Assembly (NCBI RefSeq): GCF_007858435.1 | Contig: NZ_VIGW01000001.1 | Span: 310,001 to 374,000 of the forward strand | DNA length: 64,000 nt | Origin: Tsukamurella asaccharolytica | GTDB taxonomy: Bacteria > Actinomycetota > Actinomycetes > Mycobacteriales > Mycobacteriaceae | Reading direction: 5' to 3' | Part shown: piece by piece, positions 44,342 to 54,206 of the stretch | How the letters are laid out: each line of letters opens with the position of its first letter | How positions within the stretch are numbered: position 1 is the stretch's first letter | Translations under genes and position numbers: made by a program | The notes under the pieces: model-generated | Database searches by the model: none | What the model was told of the DNA's origin: nothing | Seen by the model: the letters and a program-made list of their open reading frames with translations, nothing else

Positions 44342-45973
44342 TCACTCCTTCGTGATGTTCGTGAAGTCGAAACGGCCGTTCCAGGTGATCTCACCCTTCA
44401 CGCCGTCGCCGACGCCGCCCGCCGCCTTGTAGTCCCACAGCGGGACGACAGGCAGATCGGCCAGCAGGAAGGACTGGGCCTCGTTGATGAGCCGCGTCGA
44501 CTGCGCGGGATCCAGCGCCTGCTGGGCCTGCGCGATCTTCGCGTCGAACGCCGGGTTGCTGTAGTCGCCGTCGTTCGAGCCGCCGCCCGTGAGGTAGTTC
44601 GATTCCAGGAAGTTCAGCTGCGTCGGGTAGTCGCCCTGCCAGCCGTTGCGGCCCGCGGACTTGAGCGTCTTCTTGGTCAGCTCGTCGCGGATCTGTTTGA
44701 ACGTGGCGTAGGGCTTGCCCGCGGCCTCGATCCCCAGGGTGTTCCGGATCTGGTTGGTCACCGCGTCGATCCACTGCTTGTGGTCGCCGTCCGAGTTGTA
44801 GGCGATGGTGAACTCGCCGCTCCACGGCTTGATCGCGTTCGCCTGCTCCCACCGCTGCTTGGCCAGCTCCGGGTTGTGCTTGACGGTCTCGTTGCCGGGC
44901 AGGTCCCCGCTCCATCCGGGGATTGAGCGGGCGGTGAACTCCAGCGACGGGTTGCGGAACCCCTGGAAGACCACGTCGATGATCTGCTGCCGGTCTATCG
45001 CCATCGAGATGGCCTGCCGCCGCAGGCGCCCCTCCTCGTCGGGACCGAAGTGCTCGAGGAACTCCGGGATCACGAAGGACTGCGTCTGCGCGGTCGGGCG
45101 CACGATGGCCTTCTTGCCGAGCGTCTTCTGAAACGAGCGCAGCGCACTGTTGGGGATGGTGTCGAGCGCGTCCAGGTTCCCCGAGGTCAGATCCACGTAG
45201 GCGGGGTCGAAGGACTCGTACATGACGAAGGTGAGCCCGCCGTTCTTCGGCTTGGGCCCCTTGTAGTCCTCGAAGCGCACGGTCTCAAGCTGGACGTTGT
45301 GCCGCCACTGCTTGAGCCTGTACGGGCCGTTGCCCACCGGGTTCTGGCCGAACTTCTCCTTGCCCTCGGTGAAGAAGACGTCGGGCAGCGGGACGAACGG
45401 GACGTACCCCAGCGCCAGCTTGAAGTCGATGTTGGGTGCGGCGAGGTCGATCGTGAAGGTGTAGTCGTCGATCACCTTCAGTCCGCTCATCTCGGTCTTC
45501 GTGGCGCCCTTCTCGGACACCTCGTCGAAGCCGGCGATCGGGGCGTAGAAGCTCTGCTGCTTCTGCAGGTTGCCGATGGCGGCGCCGAAGTTCCAGGCGC
45601 GCACGTAGTTCGACGCCTTGACGGGCGTGCCGTCGTGGAAGGTCCAGTCCCGCTTGAGTTTGACCGTGAAGTGCTTGTTGTCGGTGGTCTCGACCGACTC
45701 CGCGTTCGCCAGCACCGGCGTCCCGTCCGCCTGGTACGAGTACAGGCCAGTGAACATCATGTCCAGGACACGGCCTCCCATGTTCTCGTTCGTGTCCGAC
45801 GGGACGAGCCCGCTCTGCGGCTCGCCGCCGTTCACGCGCACGATCGCATCGGGGCCGACGGTGTTCTGCGACCGCGCACCCTCCATGCTGCACCCGGACA
45901 CTGCCAGGCTCGCGGCGACGACGACGGCGAGGATCGCCCGCGTCGTCGACCACCGCATACTTCGTATTCTCAC
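44342..45973 (-). CDS. dppA: Peptide/heme-binding lipoprotein
   Basis: 543-aa extracytoplasmic solute-binding protein of family 5. Signal with lipobox LAVSGC (Cys at about 28), then GGRVLDMMFTGLYSYQADGT, the SBP_bac_5 signature region around LKRDWTFHDGTPVKASNYVR, and FGQNPVGNGPYRLKQWRHNV. It delivers ligand to DppBC. GTG 45973 is the start because GGAGG lies 5 bp upstream; ATG 45958 lacks a ribosome site. Ortholog of Rv3666c. The 226-bp gap to acs carries a possible TATAAG -10 for acs near 46102. Confidence 0.92.
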   Translation of the reverse strand: MRIRSMRWSTTRAILAVVVAASLAVSGCSMEGARSQNTVGPDAIVRVNGGEPQSGLVPSDTNENMGGRVLDMMFTGLYSYQADGTPVLANAESVETTDNKHFTVKLKRDWTFHDGTPVKASNYVRAWNFGAAIGNLQKQQSFYAPIAGFDEVSEKGATKTEMSGLKVIDDYTFTIDLAAPNIDFKLALGYVPFVPLPDVFFTEGKEKFGQNPVGNGPYRLKQWRHNVQLETVRFEDYKGPKPKNGGLTFVMYESFDPAYVDLTSGNLDALDTIPNSALRSFQKTLGKKAIVRPTAQTQSFVIPEFLEHFGPDEEGRLRRQAISMAIDRQQIIDVVFQGFRNPSLEFTARSIPGWSGDLPGNETVKHNPELAKQRWEQANAIKPWSGEFTIAYNSDGDHKQWIDAVTNQIRNTLGIEAAGKPYATFKQIRDELTKKTLKSAGRNGWQGDYPTQLNFLESNYLTGGGSNDGDYSNPAFDAKIAQAQQALDPAQSTRLINEAQSFLLADLPVVPLWDYKAAGGVGDGVKGEITWNGRFDFTNITKE

Positions 45974-46199
45974 AACTACCTCCGCCGGAATTGGCCAGTT
46001 CAGTGCTCAGCACTCTAAGCCCACCTCACAACTCTGTCCCGGCATTCCCCCCTGCTGACCCCAGTCGCGGCGTGTTCGCACCGCGCACCGTCGGCTCGGG
46101 GTATAAGAGGGGGCGATCCCCGTGCACCCCACCTCGGCGCGTACCCCGGATTCCGAGAAAGCCCTGCCCGGCCCTTCACAGGGTCCCTACGATTGCCTC

Positions 46200-48146
46200 A
46201 TGACTGATTCCGCGACAGCCGCCTACCCGCCCTCCGCAGAATTCGCAGCTCAGGCCAACACGCAGGGCCGCGACCTGTACGACCGTGCCGAAGCGGATCG
46301 GCTGGGGTTCTGGGCCGAGCAGGCGAATCGGCTGCACTGGGACACGCCCTTCGGCGAGGTCCTGGACTGGAGCGGCGCTCCGTTCGCGCAGTGGTTCGTG
46401 GGCGGCAAGCTCAACGTCGCGTACAACTGCGTCGACCGGCACGTGGAGGCCGGCAACGGCGACCGCGTCGCGATCCACTGGGTCGGCGAGCCCGGCGACA
46501 GCCGCGACCTCACGTACAACGATCTCCAGGAGGAGGTCAGCCGCGCCGCCAACTACCTGAGCTCCCTGGGCCTGGAGCCGGGCGACCGGGTCGCCATCTA
46601 CATGCCGATGGTGCCCGAGGCCATCGTCGCCATGCTCGCGTGCGCCCGCCTGGGCCTGACCCACTCCGTCGTCTTCGGGGGCTTCTCCGCCGCGGCGCTG
46701 CGCTCGCGCGTCGACGACGCGGAGGCGAAGGTCGTCATCACCTCCGACGGGCAGTTCCGCCGCGGCAAGCCCGCGCCGCTCAAGGCCAACGTCGACGAGG
46801 CCCTGGACCTGGAGATCGACGGCCAGAAGGCGCAGTCGGTGCGGAAGGTCATCGTCGTGCAGCGCTGCAAGAACGACATCGCGTGGCACGACCGGGACGT
46901 CTGGTGGCACGAGTCGGTGGGCGCGGCCTCGTCGGAGCACACCCCCCAGCCCTTCGACGCCGAGCACCCCCTGTTCCTGCTCTACACCTCCGGCACCACG
47001 GGCAAGCCCAAGGGCATCGTGCACAGCTCGGGCGGCTACCTGACGCAGGCCGCGTACACGCACTACTACCTCTTCGACCTCAAGCCGGAGAAGGACGTGT
47101 ACTGGTGCACCGCCGACATCGGCTGGGTCACCGGCCACACGTACATCGTGTACGGACCGCTCGCCAACGGCGTCACGCAGATCGTCTACGAGGGCACACC
47201 GAACTCGCCGAACGAGCACCGTCACTTCGAGATCATCGAGAAGTACGGCGTCTCGATCTACTACATCGCGCCCACTCTGGTGCGCACGTTCATGAAGTGG
47301 GGGCGCGAGATCCCCGACGCCCACGACCTCAGCTCGATCCGCGTACTCGGCTCCGTCGGCGAGCCGATCAACCCGGAGGCCTGGCGGTGGTACCGCGACG
47401 TCATCGGCGCCGGCTCCGCCCCGATCGTCGACACCTGGTGGCAGACGGAAACGGGCGCCGCCATGATCGCCCCGCTCCCCGGTACCACCACGCTCACGCC
47501 CGGATCGGCCATGGAGCCGCTGCCCGGCATCAGCGCCACCATCGTCGACGACGACGGGAACACCCTGCCCCGCGGCGAATCCGGCCTGCTCGTCCTCGAC
47601 CAGCCGTGGCCGGCCATGCTGCGCGGCATCTGGGGCGACCCGGAGCGGTTCGTGGACACCTACTGGTCGCGCTACGCCGACCAGGGCTGGTACTTCGCGG
47701 GCGACGGTGCGCGGTACGACGAGAACGGCGCCCTCTGGGTGCTGGGCCGCGTCGACGACGTCATGAACATCTCGGGCCACCGCATCTCCACCGCCGAAGT
47801 CGAGTCGGCGCTCGTCGGGCATCCGGCCGTGGCCGAGGCCGCCGTCGTCGGGGCGTCCGACGCGACCACGGGCCAGGCCATCGCGGCGTTCGTCATCCTC
47901 CGGCAGGGCGTCGACGACTCCGACCCGGACCGGCTCATCGACGAGATGAAGGCGCACGTCTCCAAGGACATCTCGCCGATCGCCAAGCCCCGCGAGATCA
48001 ACATCGTGCCCGAGCTGCCGAAGACCCGCTCCGGCAAGATCATGCGCCGTCTGCTCCGCGACGTGGCCGAGGGACGCGAGCTGGGCGACACGTCGACGCT
48101 GGTCGACCCGACGGTCTTCGAGGAGATCCGCCGGCAGCGGACCTGA
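46200..48146 (+). CDS. acs: Acetyl-CoA synthetase
   Basis: 648-aa AMP-forming acetate:CoA ligase: P-loop-like LLYTSGTTGKPKGIVHSSGG (about residues 260-279), GSVGEPINPEAWRWY, TWWQTETGAAMIAPLPG (acetate pocket Trp), hinge/adenylate YFAGDGARYDENG and the regulatory lysine in PKTRSGKIMRRLLRDVA, the site acetylated by cAMP-responsive acetyltransferases in mycobacteria. It feeds acetate into acetyl-CoA. Length and position match Rv3667. Divergent from dppA. Confidence 0.96.
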   Translation: MTDSATAAYPPSAEFAAQANTQGRDLYDRAEADRLGFWAEQANRLHWDTPFGEVLDWSGAPFAQWFVGGKLNVAYNCVDRHVEAGNGDRVAIHWVGEPGDSRDLTYNDLQEEVSRAANYLSSLGLEPGDRVAIYMPMVPEAIVAMLACARLGLTHSVVFGGFSAAALRSRVDDAEAKVVITSDGQFRRGKPAPLKANVDEALDLEIDGQKAQSVRKVIVVQRCKNDIAWHDRDVWWHESVGAASSEHTPQPFDAEHPLFLLYTSGTTGKPKGIVHSSGGYLTQAAYTHYYLFDLKPEKDVYWCTADIGWVTGHTYIVYGPLANGVTQIVYEGTPNSPNEHRHFEIIEKYGVSIYYIAPTLVRTFMKWGREIPDAHDLSSIRVLGSVGEPINPEAWRWYRDVIGAGSAPIVDTWWQTETGAAMIAPLPGTTTLTPGSAMEPLPGISATIVDDDGNTLPRGESGLLVLDQPWPAMLRGIWGDPERFVDTYWSRYADQGWYFAGDGARYDENGALWVLGRVDDVMNISGHRISTAEVESALVGHPAVAEAAVVGASDATTGQAIAAFVILRQGVDDSDPDRLIDEMKAHVSKDISPIAKPREINIVPELPKTRSGKIMRRLLRDVAEGRELGDTSTLVDPTVFEEIRRQRT

Positions 48147-48192
48147 AATCCCGCTCGCATCGGGCGACCACGAGCGGTAGCGTTCGGTAACT

Positions 48193-49056
48193 GTGTCCTC
48201 GCGCAGCGCGGCCGCCGTTCCCGGGCGTGCCGCCCCCCTCCGTGCTGTCCGCTCCGCCGTACTGCCCTACGCCCGCCTGACGGTCGCCGGATTCCGCCAG
48301 CAGTCCACCTACCTGGGCGCGGCGGCCGCGGGCGTCTTCACCAACGCCGTCTTCGGCTTCGTCAAGATGGCGATCCTGCTGGCCACGCTCCGCGGGGCGG
48401 GCGGCGCGGCGGGCGGGTACACGCCGGAGCTCATGGTCAGCTACATCTTCATCTCCCAGGGGATGCTGACGGCGATCGGCGCCTTCGGGGGCGACGGTGC
48501 CCTGGCCGAGCGGATCCGCACCGGCGACATCGCCGTCGACTTCCTGCGCCCGGTGAACGTCCAGTTCGCGACGCTTGCGACGGTGCTCGGCGGCGCGGTC
48601 TACTCGCTCATTCCGCGGGCCCTGCCGCTCGTGGCGATCGGCGCCGCGACGTCGATGATGGCCTGGGCGGGCGAGCCGACCGCCTACCCGTTGGGCGCCC
48701 TGAGCGTCCTGCTGTCGATCGTGCTCGCGCAGGCGCTGCTGTACTGCGTGCAGATCCTCGGTTTCTGGGTCGTCGACACCCGCGGCATCCAGATGTTCTA
48801 CGTGGTCGCGGGCACCTTCCTCATGGGCATGTTCGTGCCCGTCGGCCTGTTCCCCGACTGGCTCGCCCGGATCGCGGAATGCACGCCCTTCGCATGGATC
48901 CTCATGCCGCCGTGCGACATCCTTTCCGGTCGTATCGACGCGGCCGCCGGCCTGGCCGCCGTCGCGGTGCAGGCGGGGTGGACGGTGGTCGTGCTCGCGG
49001 TGGGCGCCCTGCTCACGGCCGCGGGCCGACGGCGCCTGGAGGTGCAGGGTGGCTGA
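48193..49056 (+). CDS. ABC-2 type transporter permease 1
   Basis: 287 aa with about six membrane helices (YLGAAAAGVFTNAVFGFVKM, TATVLGGAVYSLIPRALPLV, GIQMFYVVAGTFLMGMFVPV). The RTGDIAVDFLRPVNVQFATLA element is typical of the paired ABC-2 permeases (DUF990-like) found beside a single ATPase. GTG start; its stop lies 8 bp into the next gene. Together with the next two genes it forms an export system for an unknown substrate. Confidence 0.8.
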   Translation: MSSRSAAAVPGRAAPLRAVRSAVLPYARLTVAGFRQQSTYLGAAAAGVFTNAVFGFVKMAILLATLRGAGGAAGGYTPELMVSYIFISQGMLTAIGAFGGDGALAERIRTGDIAVDFLRPVNVQFATLATVLGGAVYSLIPRALPLVAIGAATSMMAWAGEPTAYPLGALSVLLSIVLAQALLYCVQILGFWVVDTRGIQMFYVVAGTFLMGMFVPVGLFPDWLARIAECTPFAWILMPPCDILSGRIDAAAGLAAVAVQAGWTVVVLAVGALLTAAGRRRLEVQGG

Positions 49057-49876
49057 CACCGCGCCCGCCGCGCGGCCGGGACCGCTCGCGCCGTACCGCA
49101 GGGTACTGGCCTCGCGCGTCCAGGCGCAGCTGAGCTACCGCGCCTCCCTGACGATGGACCTGTCCGCCGCGTTCCTCCTCGGCCTCGTCGAGCTCGCCGA
49201 GGTGTGGCTCCTGTTCCACAACGCGAAGATCATCGGCGGCCTCACCTTCTCCGCGGTACTGCTGGTCTTCGCGCTCGCCGACCTCTCCTTCTGCGTGGCC
49301 GACATCCTGCTCGGGCACCTCGACAAGTTGCCCCAGTACGTGCGCGCCGGCACCATCGACGTCTTCTACCTGCGTCCCCAGCCGATCCTCCTGCAGCTCA
49401 TGACGAGCGACATCCGCATCCACCGCCTCACCCGGCCCGCGGTCAGCCTGTTCGCGCTCGGCTACGCCGTCACCCACAACGCGATCGACTGGGGTCCCGG
49501 CACCGTCGGCATGCTCGTGCTGGCACTGGTGTGCGGGCCGGTGATCTACTCCTCGGTCTTCGTGATCTCCGCGGGCCTGCAGTTCGTGCTCGTCAACGGC
49601 GCGGAGTTCACCAACTCCTTCGTCTACGGCGGCCGGTACGCCGCCTCGCAGCCGGCCTCGGTGTGGCCGGGCGCGATCAAGGTGACGTTCGGCTTCGTCC
49701 TCCCGCTCGCCTTCACGGGCTATCTTCCGGCCCTGTACATTCTGGGCCTGCCCGGCGAGGGGGCCTTCCGGCCGGAGCTGGCGTGGGCGCTACCGCTGGC
49801 CACCGCGTGGGTGGTGCTCGTGGCGGGCGCCACGTGGCGGTGGGGACTGCGGCACTACCGGGGAGCGGGCGGATGA
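49049..49876 (+). CDS. ABC-2 type transporter permease 2
   Basis: 275 aa, about six membrane helices, with the RAGTIDVFYLRPQPILLQLM motif matching the partner's GDIAVDFLRP segment, which shows the two permeases are paralogous and probably heterodimerise. TSDIRIHRLTRPAVSLFALG follows. GTG start 8 bp inside the previous gene; stop overlaps the ATPase ATG (ATGA). Confidence 0.8.
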   Translation: MADTAPAARPGPLAPYRRVLASRVQAQLSYRASLTMDLSAAFLLGLVELAEVWLLFHNAKIIGGLTFSAVLLVFALADLSFCVADILLGHLDKLPQYVRAGTIDVFYLRPQPILLQLMTSDIRIHRLTRPAVSLFALGYAVTHNAIDWGPGTVGMLVLALVCGPVIYSSVFVISAGLQFVLVNGAEFTNSFVYGGRYAASQPASVWPGAIKVTFGFVLPLAFTGYLPALYILGLPGEGAFRPELAWALPLATAWVVLVAGATWRWGLRHYRGAGG

Positions 49877-50832
49877 CCGAGCACATCATCGAGACGAGGG
49901 GCCTGACGCGCACCTTCGCCAAGCGGGGCTGGAACGGGCGGACCAGGACGGTCACGACGGCCGTCGACCACCTGGACCTGACGATCGCGCCGGGTGAATC
50001 CGTCGGGTACATCGGTGCGAACGGCGCCGGCAAATCGACCACGATCAAGATGCTCATGGGCATCCTCGTGCCCACGTCGGGGACGGTGCGCACCGTCGGG
50101 CTCGATCCGCTCGCCCGGCGGCGCGACGTGGCCCGGCGCGTGGGCGTGGTCTTCGGGCAGCGGTCGCAGCTGTGGTGGGACCTGCCGACCGGGCGGTCGC
50201 TGGAGATCCTCGCGGCCGTGCACCGGCTCCCCGACGCCGTGGCGAGGGAGCGGGCCGACCGCCTCGTCGAACAGCTGGAACTGGGCGACTACCTCGATCG
50301 GCCGGTGCGCCAGCTCAGCCTCGGCGAGCGGATGCGCGCCGAAGTCGCCGCCTCGCTGATGCATTCGCCCGACCTGCTGATCCTCGACGAGCCCACCATC
50401 GGCCTCGACGTGCTCAGCAAGCAGCGGCTGCGCGAGTTCCTCATCGCCGAGCGCGCAGAACGCGGCCTCACCCTGCTGCTCACCACGCACGACATGGGCG
50501 ACGTGGAACGGCTGTGCGACCGGATCCTCGTCGTCGACCGCGGGCGCACCGCCTTCGACGGCACGCTCGAGGGCCTCGTGGGGACCGTCGGGGCCGCGCG
50601 CGTGCTGGTCCTCGACCTGGACCGGCCCACGCCCGACCTCGAGGTCGACGGTGCGCGGCACCTCGCCAGCGAGGCCGGGGGCCTGCGGCAGCGGCTGGAC
50701 TTGAACGCGCCCCTACCGCAGGTGCTCGCGGCCGTCGCCGACCGGGCGACGGTGCGCGACCTCACCGTCGAGGAGCCCGACATCGAGGACGTGGTGCGGC
50801 GGCTCTACGAGCGATCGCGGCGCAGAACCTGA
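49873..50832 (+). CDS. ABC-2 type transporter ATPase
   Basis: 319 aa. Walker A YIGANGAGKSTTIKMLMGIL (about 48-67), Q-loop VVFGQRSQLWWDLP, signature LSLGERMRAEVA in place of LSGGQ as usual in this subfamily, Walker B LLILDEPTIGLD, and H-loop LLTTHDMGD. A C-terminal accessory domain (about 240-319) resembles the DrrA/DUF4162 type. It drives the two preceding permeases. No resistance or biosynthesis genes adjoin it, so the substrate is not predictable. Confidence 0.88.
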   Translation: MTEHIIETRGLTRTFAKRGWNGRTRTVTTAVDHLDLTIAPGESVGYIGANGAGKSTTIKMLMGILVPTSGTVRTVGLDPLARRRDVARRVGVVFGQRSQLWWDLPTGRSLEILAAVHRLPDAVARERADRLVEQLELGDYLDRPVRQLSLGERMRAEVAASLMHSPDLLILDEPTIGLDVLSKQRLREFLIAERAERGLTLLLTTHDMGDVERLCDRILVVDRGRTAFDGTLEGLVGTVGAARVLVLDLDRPTPDLEVDGARHLASEAGGLRQRLDLNAPLPQVLAAVADRATVRDLTVEEPDIEDVVRRLYERSRRRT

Positions 50833-50913
50833 GCACCCCTGCGGTCGAACCGCACGCCACGCGGCCTCATGGCGCCAGTGGACCGCGCGGGCACGGACCG
50901 GTAGGCAGTATCC

Positions 50914-51489
50914 ATGGGTTTCACCCGCGAGCAGCTGCTCGCTTACTCGGATACGACGGTGCCCGACCTCCTGGGTCCCGGCTGTCGGCTGCTGTTCTCC
51001 GGCATCAACCCCGGCCTGTGGACCGCGGCGACGGGCGCGCATTTCGCGCGACCCGGCAACCGCTTCTACCCGGCGCTGTACGGGGCGGGCATCGTGGACC
51101 ACGTCATCGACGCCGCCGACGGGATGAGCTTCGCCGACCGGAACGCCCTGGTGGACGCGGGGGTCGGCATCACCAACGTTGCGCCGCGGGCCACGGCGAA
51201 GGCGAGCGAGCTGACCGCGAAGGAACTCCGCGAGGGCGGTGAGGCACTGGTCGAGCGAGTGCTCCAGGTGGCGCCGCGGATCCTCGCGGTACTCGGGATC
51301 ACCGCCTACCGCACGGCCTTCCGCGAGCCGAAGGCCGTGCCCGGCCCCCAGGACCGCACCATCGGCGCGACCCGGGTGTGGGTGCTGCCCAACCCGAGCG
51401 GGCTCAACGCCCACGAGACGGTCGACACGCTCGCGGCGGCGTACCGTCGGGCCGCCGAGGCCGCAGGGGTGAGCACGGGCGCCCCGTAG
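50914..51489 (+). CDS. mug: Mismatch-specific (G:T/U) DNA glycosylase, Mug/TDG-like
   Basis: 191-aa uracil-DNA-glycosylase superfamily enzyme: motif 1 LLFSGINPGLWTAATGAHFA with the catalytic Asn of GINPG, FARPGNRFYPALYGAGI, GITNVAPRATAKASEL and motif 2 VWVLPNPSGLNAHETVDTLA. It removes U or T opposite G, a repair need made acute by high G+C content. ATG start. Convergent with the MHS-type transporter 6 bp away. Confidence 0.9.
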   Translation: MGFTREQLLAYSDTTVPDLLGPGCRLLFSGINPGLWTAATGAHFARPGNRFYPALYGAGIVDHVIDAADGMSFADRNALVDAGVGITNVAPRATAKASELTAKELREGGEALVERVLQVAPRILAVLGITAYRTAFREPKAVPGPQDRTIGATRVWVLPNPSGLNAHETVDTLAAAYRRAAEAAGVSTGAP

Positions 51490-51495
51490 CGCGGG

Positions 51496-52815
51496 CTAGA
51501 CCGTGTCGAGTTCCACATCGCGGGTCTCGTGCATCAGGAGGAGGGCGATCAGCGTCGCGCCGCCGGCGAGCGCGAGGTAGACGCCGACCCAGCCGACGCC
51601 GTAGGAGCTGACCAGCCACGTGGCGATGAACGGCGCGATGGCGGCGCCGAGGATCGACGCGAAGTTGTACGAGATGCCGCTGCCCGTGTACCGGACGTTG
51701 GTCGCGAACAGCTCCGGGAGCACCGCGCTCATCGGACCGAAGGTGAGGCCCATGAGCGTGAGGCCCGCGATGAGGACGGCGAGCATCGTGCCCTGCGTCG
51801 TGGTCGCGGGGTCGAGAATCCACTGGAAGGAGAGCCCGTAGGCGATGATCGCGAGCGTCACGCCGATGAGCAGCTTGCGCCGGCCGATGCGATCGGCGAA
51901 GTACCCGGACACGGCGACGAAGGCGGCGAAGAACAGCACCGCGATGAGCTGCATCTCGAGGAAGTCGATGTAGGAGATGCCGAGCTTGACGCCCGACTCG
52001 TCGACGACCTTGCCGGTGCCGTAGGAGACGATCCAGGTGGTGACCAGGTAGAACAGCGTGTAGGTCGCGACCATCACGAAGGTGCCGATGATGAGCGGCC
52101 GCCACGCGGTGCGCACTACCTCGCCCAGCGGCGCCTTGACCTTCTTGCCGTCCTTGACGGCCTTGGCGAAGACCGGGGTCTCGGTCAGCTTGAGACGGAC
52201 GTACAGGCCGACGATCACCATCACCGCCGACGCGAGGAACGGGATGCGCCAGCCCCACGTCAGGAAGGCGTGGTTCGACGCCGACGTCGTCGAGTCGAAG
52301 TCCATCAGCTGCATGATCACCAGGAAGGTGCCGTTGGCCAGGAAGAAGCCGAAGGGCGCGCCCAGCTGCGGACACATCGCCGCCCACGCGCGCTTGCCCG
52401 GTGCCGCGGTCTCCGTCGCCAGCAGCGCCGCGCCCGACCACTCGCCGCCCAGGCCGAGGCCCTGCGCGAAGCGCATCACGGCGAGCAGGGCCGGCGCCCA
52501 GTAGCCGACCTGATCGAAGGTCGGGAGCACACCGATGAGGAAGGTCGCGATGCCCATGGTGAGCAGCGAGCCCACCAGGGTGGCCTTGCGGCCCACTCGG
52601 TCGCCGAAGTGACCGAACAGGATCGACCCGAGCGGTCGCGCGACGAAGGCCAGTCCGAAGGTCGCGAAGGAGGCGAGGAGCGCCGCGGTGTCGTCCCCCT
52701 TCGGAAAGAACAGGACGGGGAAGACCAGCACTGCTGCGGTCGCGTAGATGTAGAAGTCGAAGAACTCGATGGTGGTGCCCACCATGGAGGCGACGACGAT
52801 TCGCCTGCGATTCAT
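51496..52815 (-). CDS. MFS transporter, metabolite:H+ symporter (MHS/ProP/ShiA-like)
   Basis: 439 aa, twelve predicted helices. MHS signatures: ASMVGTTIEFFDFYIYATAA, RPLGSILFGHFGDRVGRKAT (motif A), FAQGLGLGGEWSGAALLATE, and the cytoplasmic VRLKLTETPVFAKAVKDGKK. The family takes up compatible solutes, shikimate or dicarboxylates with protons; the substrate is not decided here. ATG start; 79 bp separate it from the divergent nhaA. Confidence 0.87.
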   Translation of the reverse strand: MNRRRIVVASMVGTTIEFFDFYIYATAAVLVFPVLFFPKGDDTAALLASFATFGLAFVARPLGSILFGHFGDRVGRKATLVGSLLTMGIATFLIGVLPTFDQVGYWAPALLAVMRFAQGLGLGGEWSGAALLATETAAPGKRAWAAMCPQLGAPFGFFLANGTFLVIMQLMDFDSTTSASNHAFLTWGWRIPFLASAVMVIVGLYVRLKLTETPVFAKAVKDGKKVKAPLGEVVRTAWRPLIIGTFVMVATYTLFYLVTTWIVSYGTGKVVDESGVKLGISYIDFLEMQLIAVLFFAAFVAVSGYFADRIGRRKLLIGVTLAIIAYGLSFQWILDPATTTQGTMLAVLIAGLTLMGLTFGPMSAVLPELFATNVRYTGSGISYNFASILGAAIAPFIATWLVSSYGVGWVGVYLALAGGATLIALLLMHETRDVELDTV

Positions 52816-52894
52816 TGGCAGGAGATTACGCCCGGGACCACCGGACCGAGGAGGTGACCCCGGTCACCGTCGGAGCCTGCGGTACGGTCGACAA

Positions 52895-54109
52895 ATGGAT
52901 GACGCACCGCCCCGGTTTCGGGCCTCACGGGCGTTGATCCGCTTTCTGCGGACCGAGACCGTCGGCGGCACAGCCCTTCTCATCGCAGCGGCGATCGCGC
53001 TCCTGTGGGCCAACTCCCCCTGGGCCGAGAGCTACGCCCACCTCGCCGAAATCAAGGTCGGCAGCGACGACTGGACGGTCTTCGGCTACCCGCTGCACCT
53101 GCAGCTCTCGCTCGCCGACTGGGCCAAGGACGGCCTGCTGGCGATCTTCTTCTTCGTCGCCGGCCTGGAGCTCAAGCGCGAGCTGGTCGTCGGCGAGCTG
53201 TCGACGGCGCGGGGCGCCGCCCTGCCCGTGCTGTGCGCCGTCGGCGGCGTCGTGATCCCGGCGATCATCGCCTTCGGCATCGCCCGTGACAACCCGTACA
53301 TCGGGAGCGCGTGGGCCATCCCCATCGCCACCGACATCGCCTTCGCGCTGGGCATCCTCTCGCTGATCGGCTCGCGGCTGCCGTCGGGGGCGCGGGTCTT
53401 CCTGCTCGGACTCGCGGTGGTCGACGATCTCATCGCGATCGCGGTCATCGCCGTGCTGTTCGCGGGCGACCTCAAGATCGGCTGGCTGGCCGTCGCGGCG
53501 GTGGGCTGCGCGCTCTACTGGTTCGGACAGCACCGTCGGATCACGACGCCCCTCTATTACATCCCGATCGCGATCGTGGTCTGGGTCGCCATGCTGCAGT
53601 CCGGGGTGCACGCCACCATCGCGGGCGTCGCGCTGGGCCTGTTGACGCGCGTCAAGCCCGACCCGGGCGAGGAGGAATCGCCCGCCGAACGGCTCGAGCA
53701 CAAGATCCAGCCGATCTCGGCCCTGATCTGTGTGCCGGTCTTCGCGTTCTTCGCCTCCGGTGTCGCCGTGAACGGCGAGGTCTTCCGGGAACTGTTCACC
53801 GACGACCTGGCGCTCGGCATCATGGTCGGCCTGTTCTTCGGCAAGATCATCGGCATCACGGGGGCCAGCGTGGTCGCGGTGAAGCTGCGTCTGGCGGAAC
53901 GCCCCGAGGGTCTCGACAACCGGGACATCCTGGCGCTCAGCGTGCTCGGCGCCATCGGCTTCACCGTGAGCCTGCTGGTCGCGGAGCTCGCACTGCCGGA
54001 GGGAGAGGCCGATCTCGCCAAGGCCGCGGTCCTGCTCACCTCCGTGGCGGCGTCGGTGATCGGCGCCCTGTTGCTACTGCGGCGCGGGCGGGCGCACGCG
54101 GTCGCCTGA
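52895..54109 (+). CDS. nhaA: Na+/H+ antiporter NhaA
   Basis: 404-aa NhaA-family antiporter with the ion-binding Asp pair in LGLAVVDDLIAIAVIAVLF, AIPIATDIAFALGILSLIGS (discontinuous helix IV) and FASGVAVNG / FFGKIIGITGASVVAVKLRL (helices X-XI). Exports Na+ in exchange for protons, for salt and pH balance. ATG at 52895 has no clear ribosome site and little leader, so leaderless translation is possible. It is followed by the Rv3669-like gene on the same strand. Confidence 0.93.
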   Translation: MDDAPPRFRASRALIRFLRTETVGGTALLIAAAIALLWANSPWAESYAHLAEIKVGSDDWTVFGYPLHLQLSLADWAKDGLLAIFFFVAGLELKRELVVGELSTARGAALPVLCAVGGVVIPAIIAFGIARDNPYIGSAWAIPIATDIAFALGILSLIGSRLPSGARVFLLGLAVVDDLIAIAVIAVLFAGDLKIGWLAVAAVGCALYWFGQHRRITTPLYYIPIAIVVWVAMLQSGVHATIAGVALGLLTRVKPDPGEEESPAERLEHKIQPISALICVPVFAFFASGVAVNGEVFRELFTDDLALGIMVGLFFGKIIGITGASVVAVKLRLAERPEGLDNRDILALSVLGAIGFTVSLLVAELALPEGEADLAKAAVLLTSVAASVIGALLLLRRGRAHAVA

Positions 54110-54206
54110 CGGGCCGCACGCCGACGAACAGGTCGACACGTCGTGGTCGCGCGGACACACCGGGGTGACCTCTGGCACGATGACTGATAACTAGAGGAGG
54201 ACGACA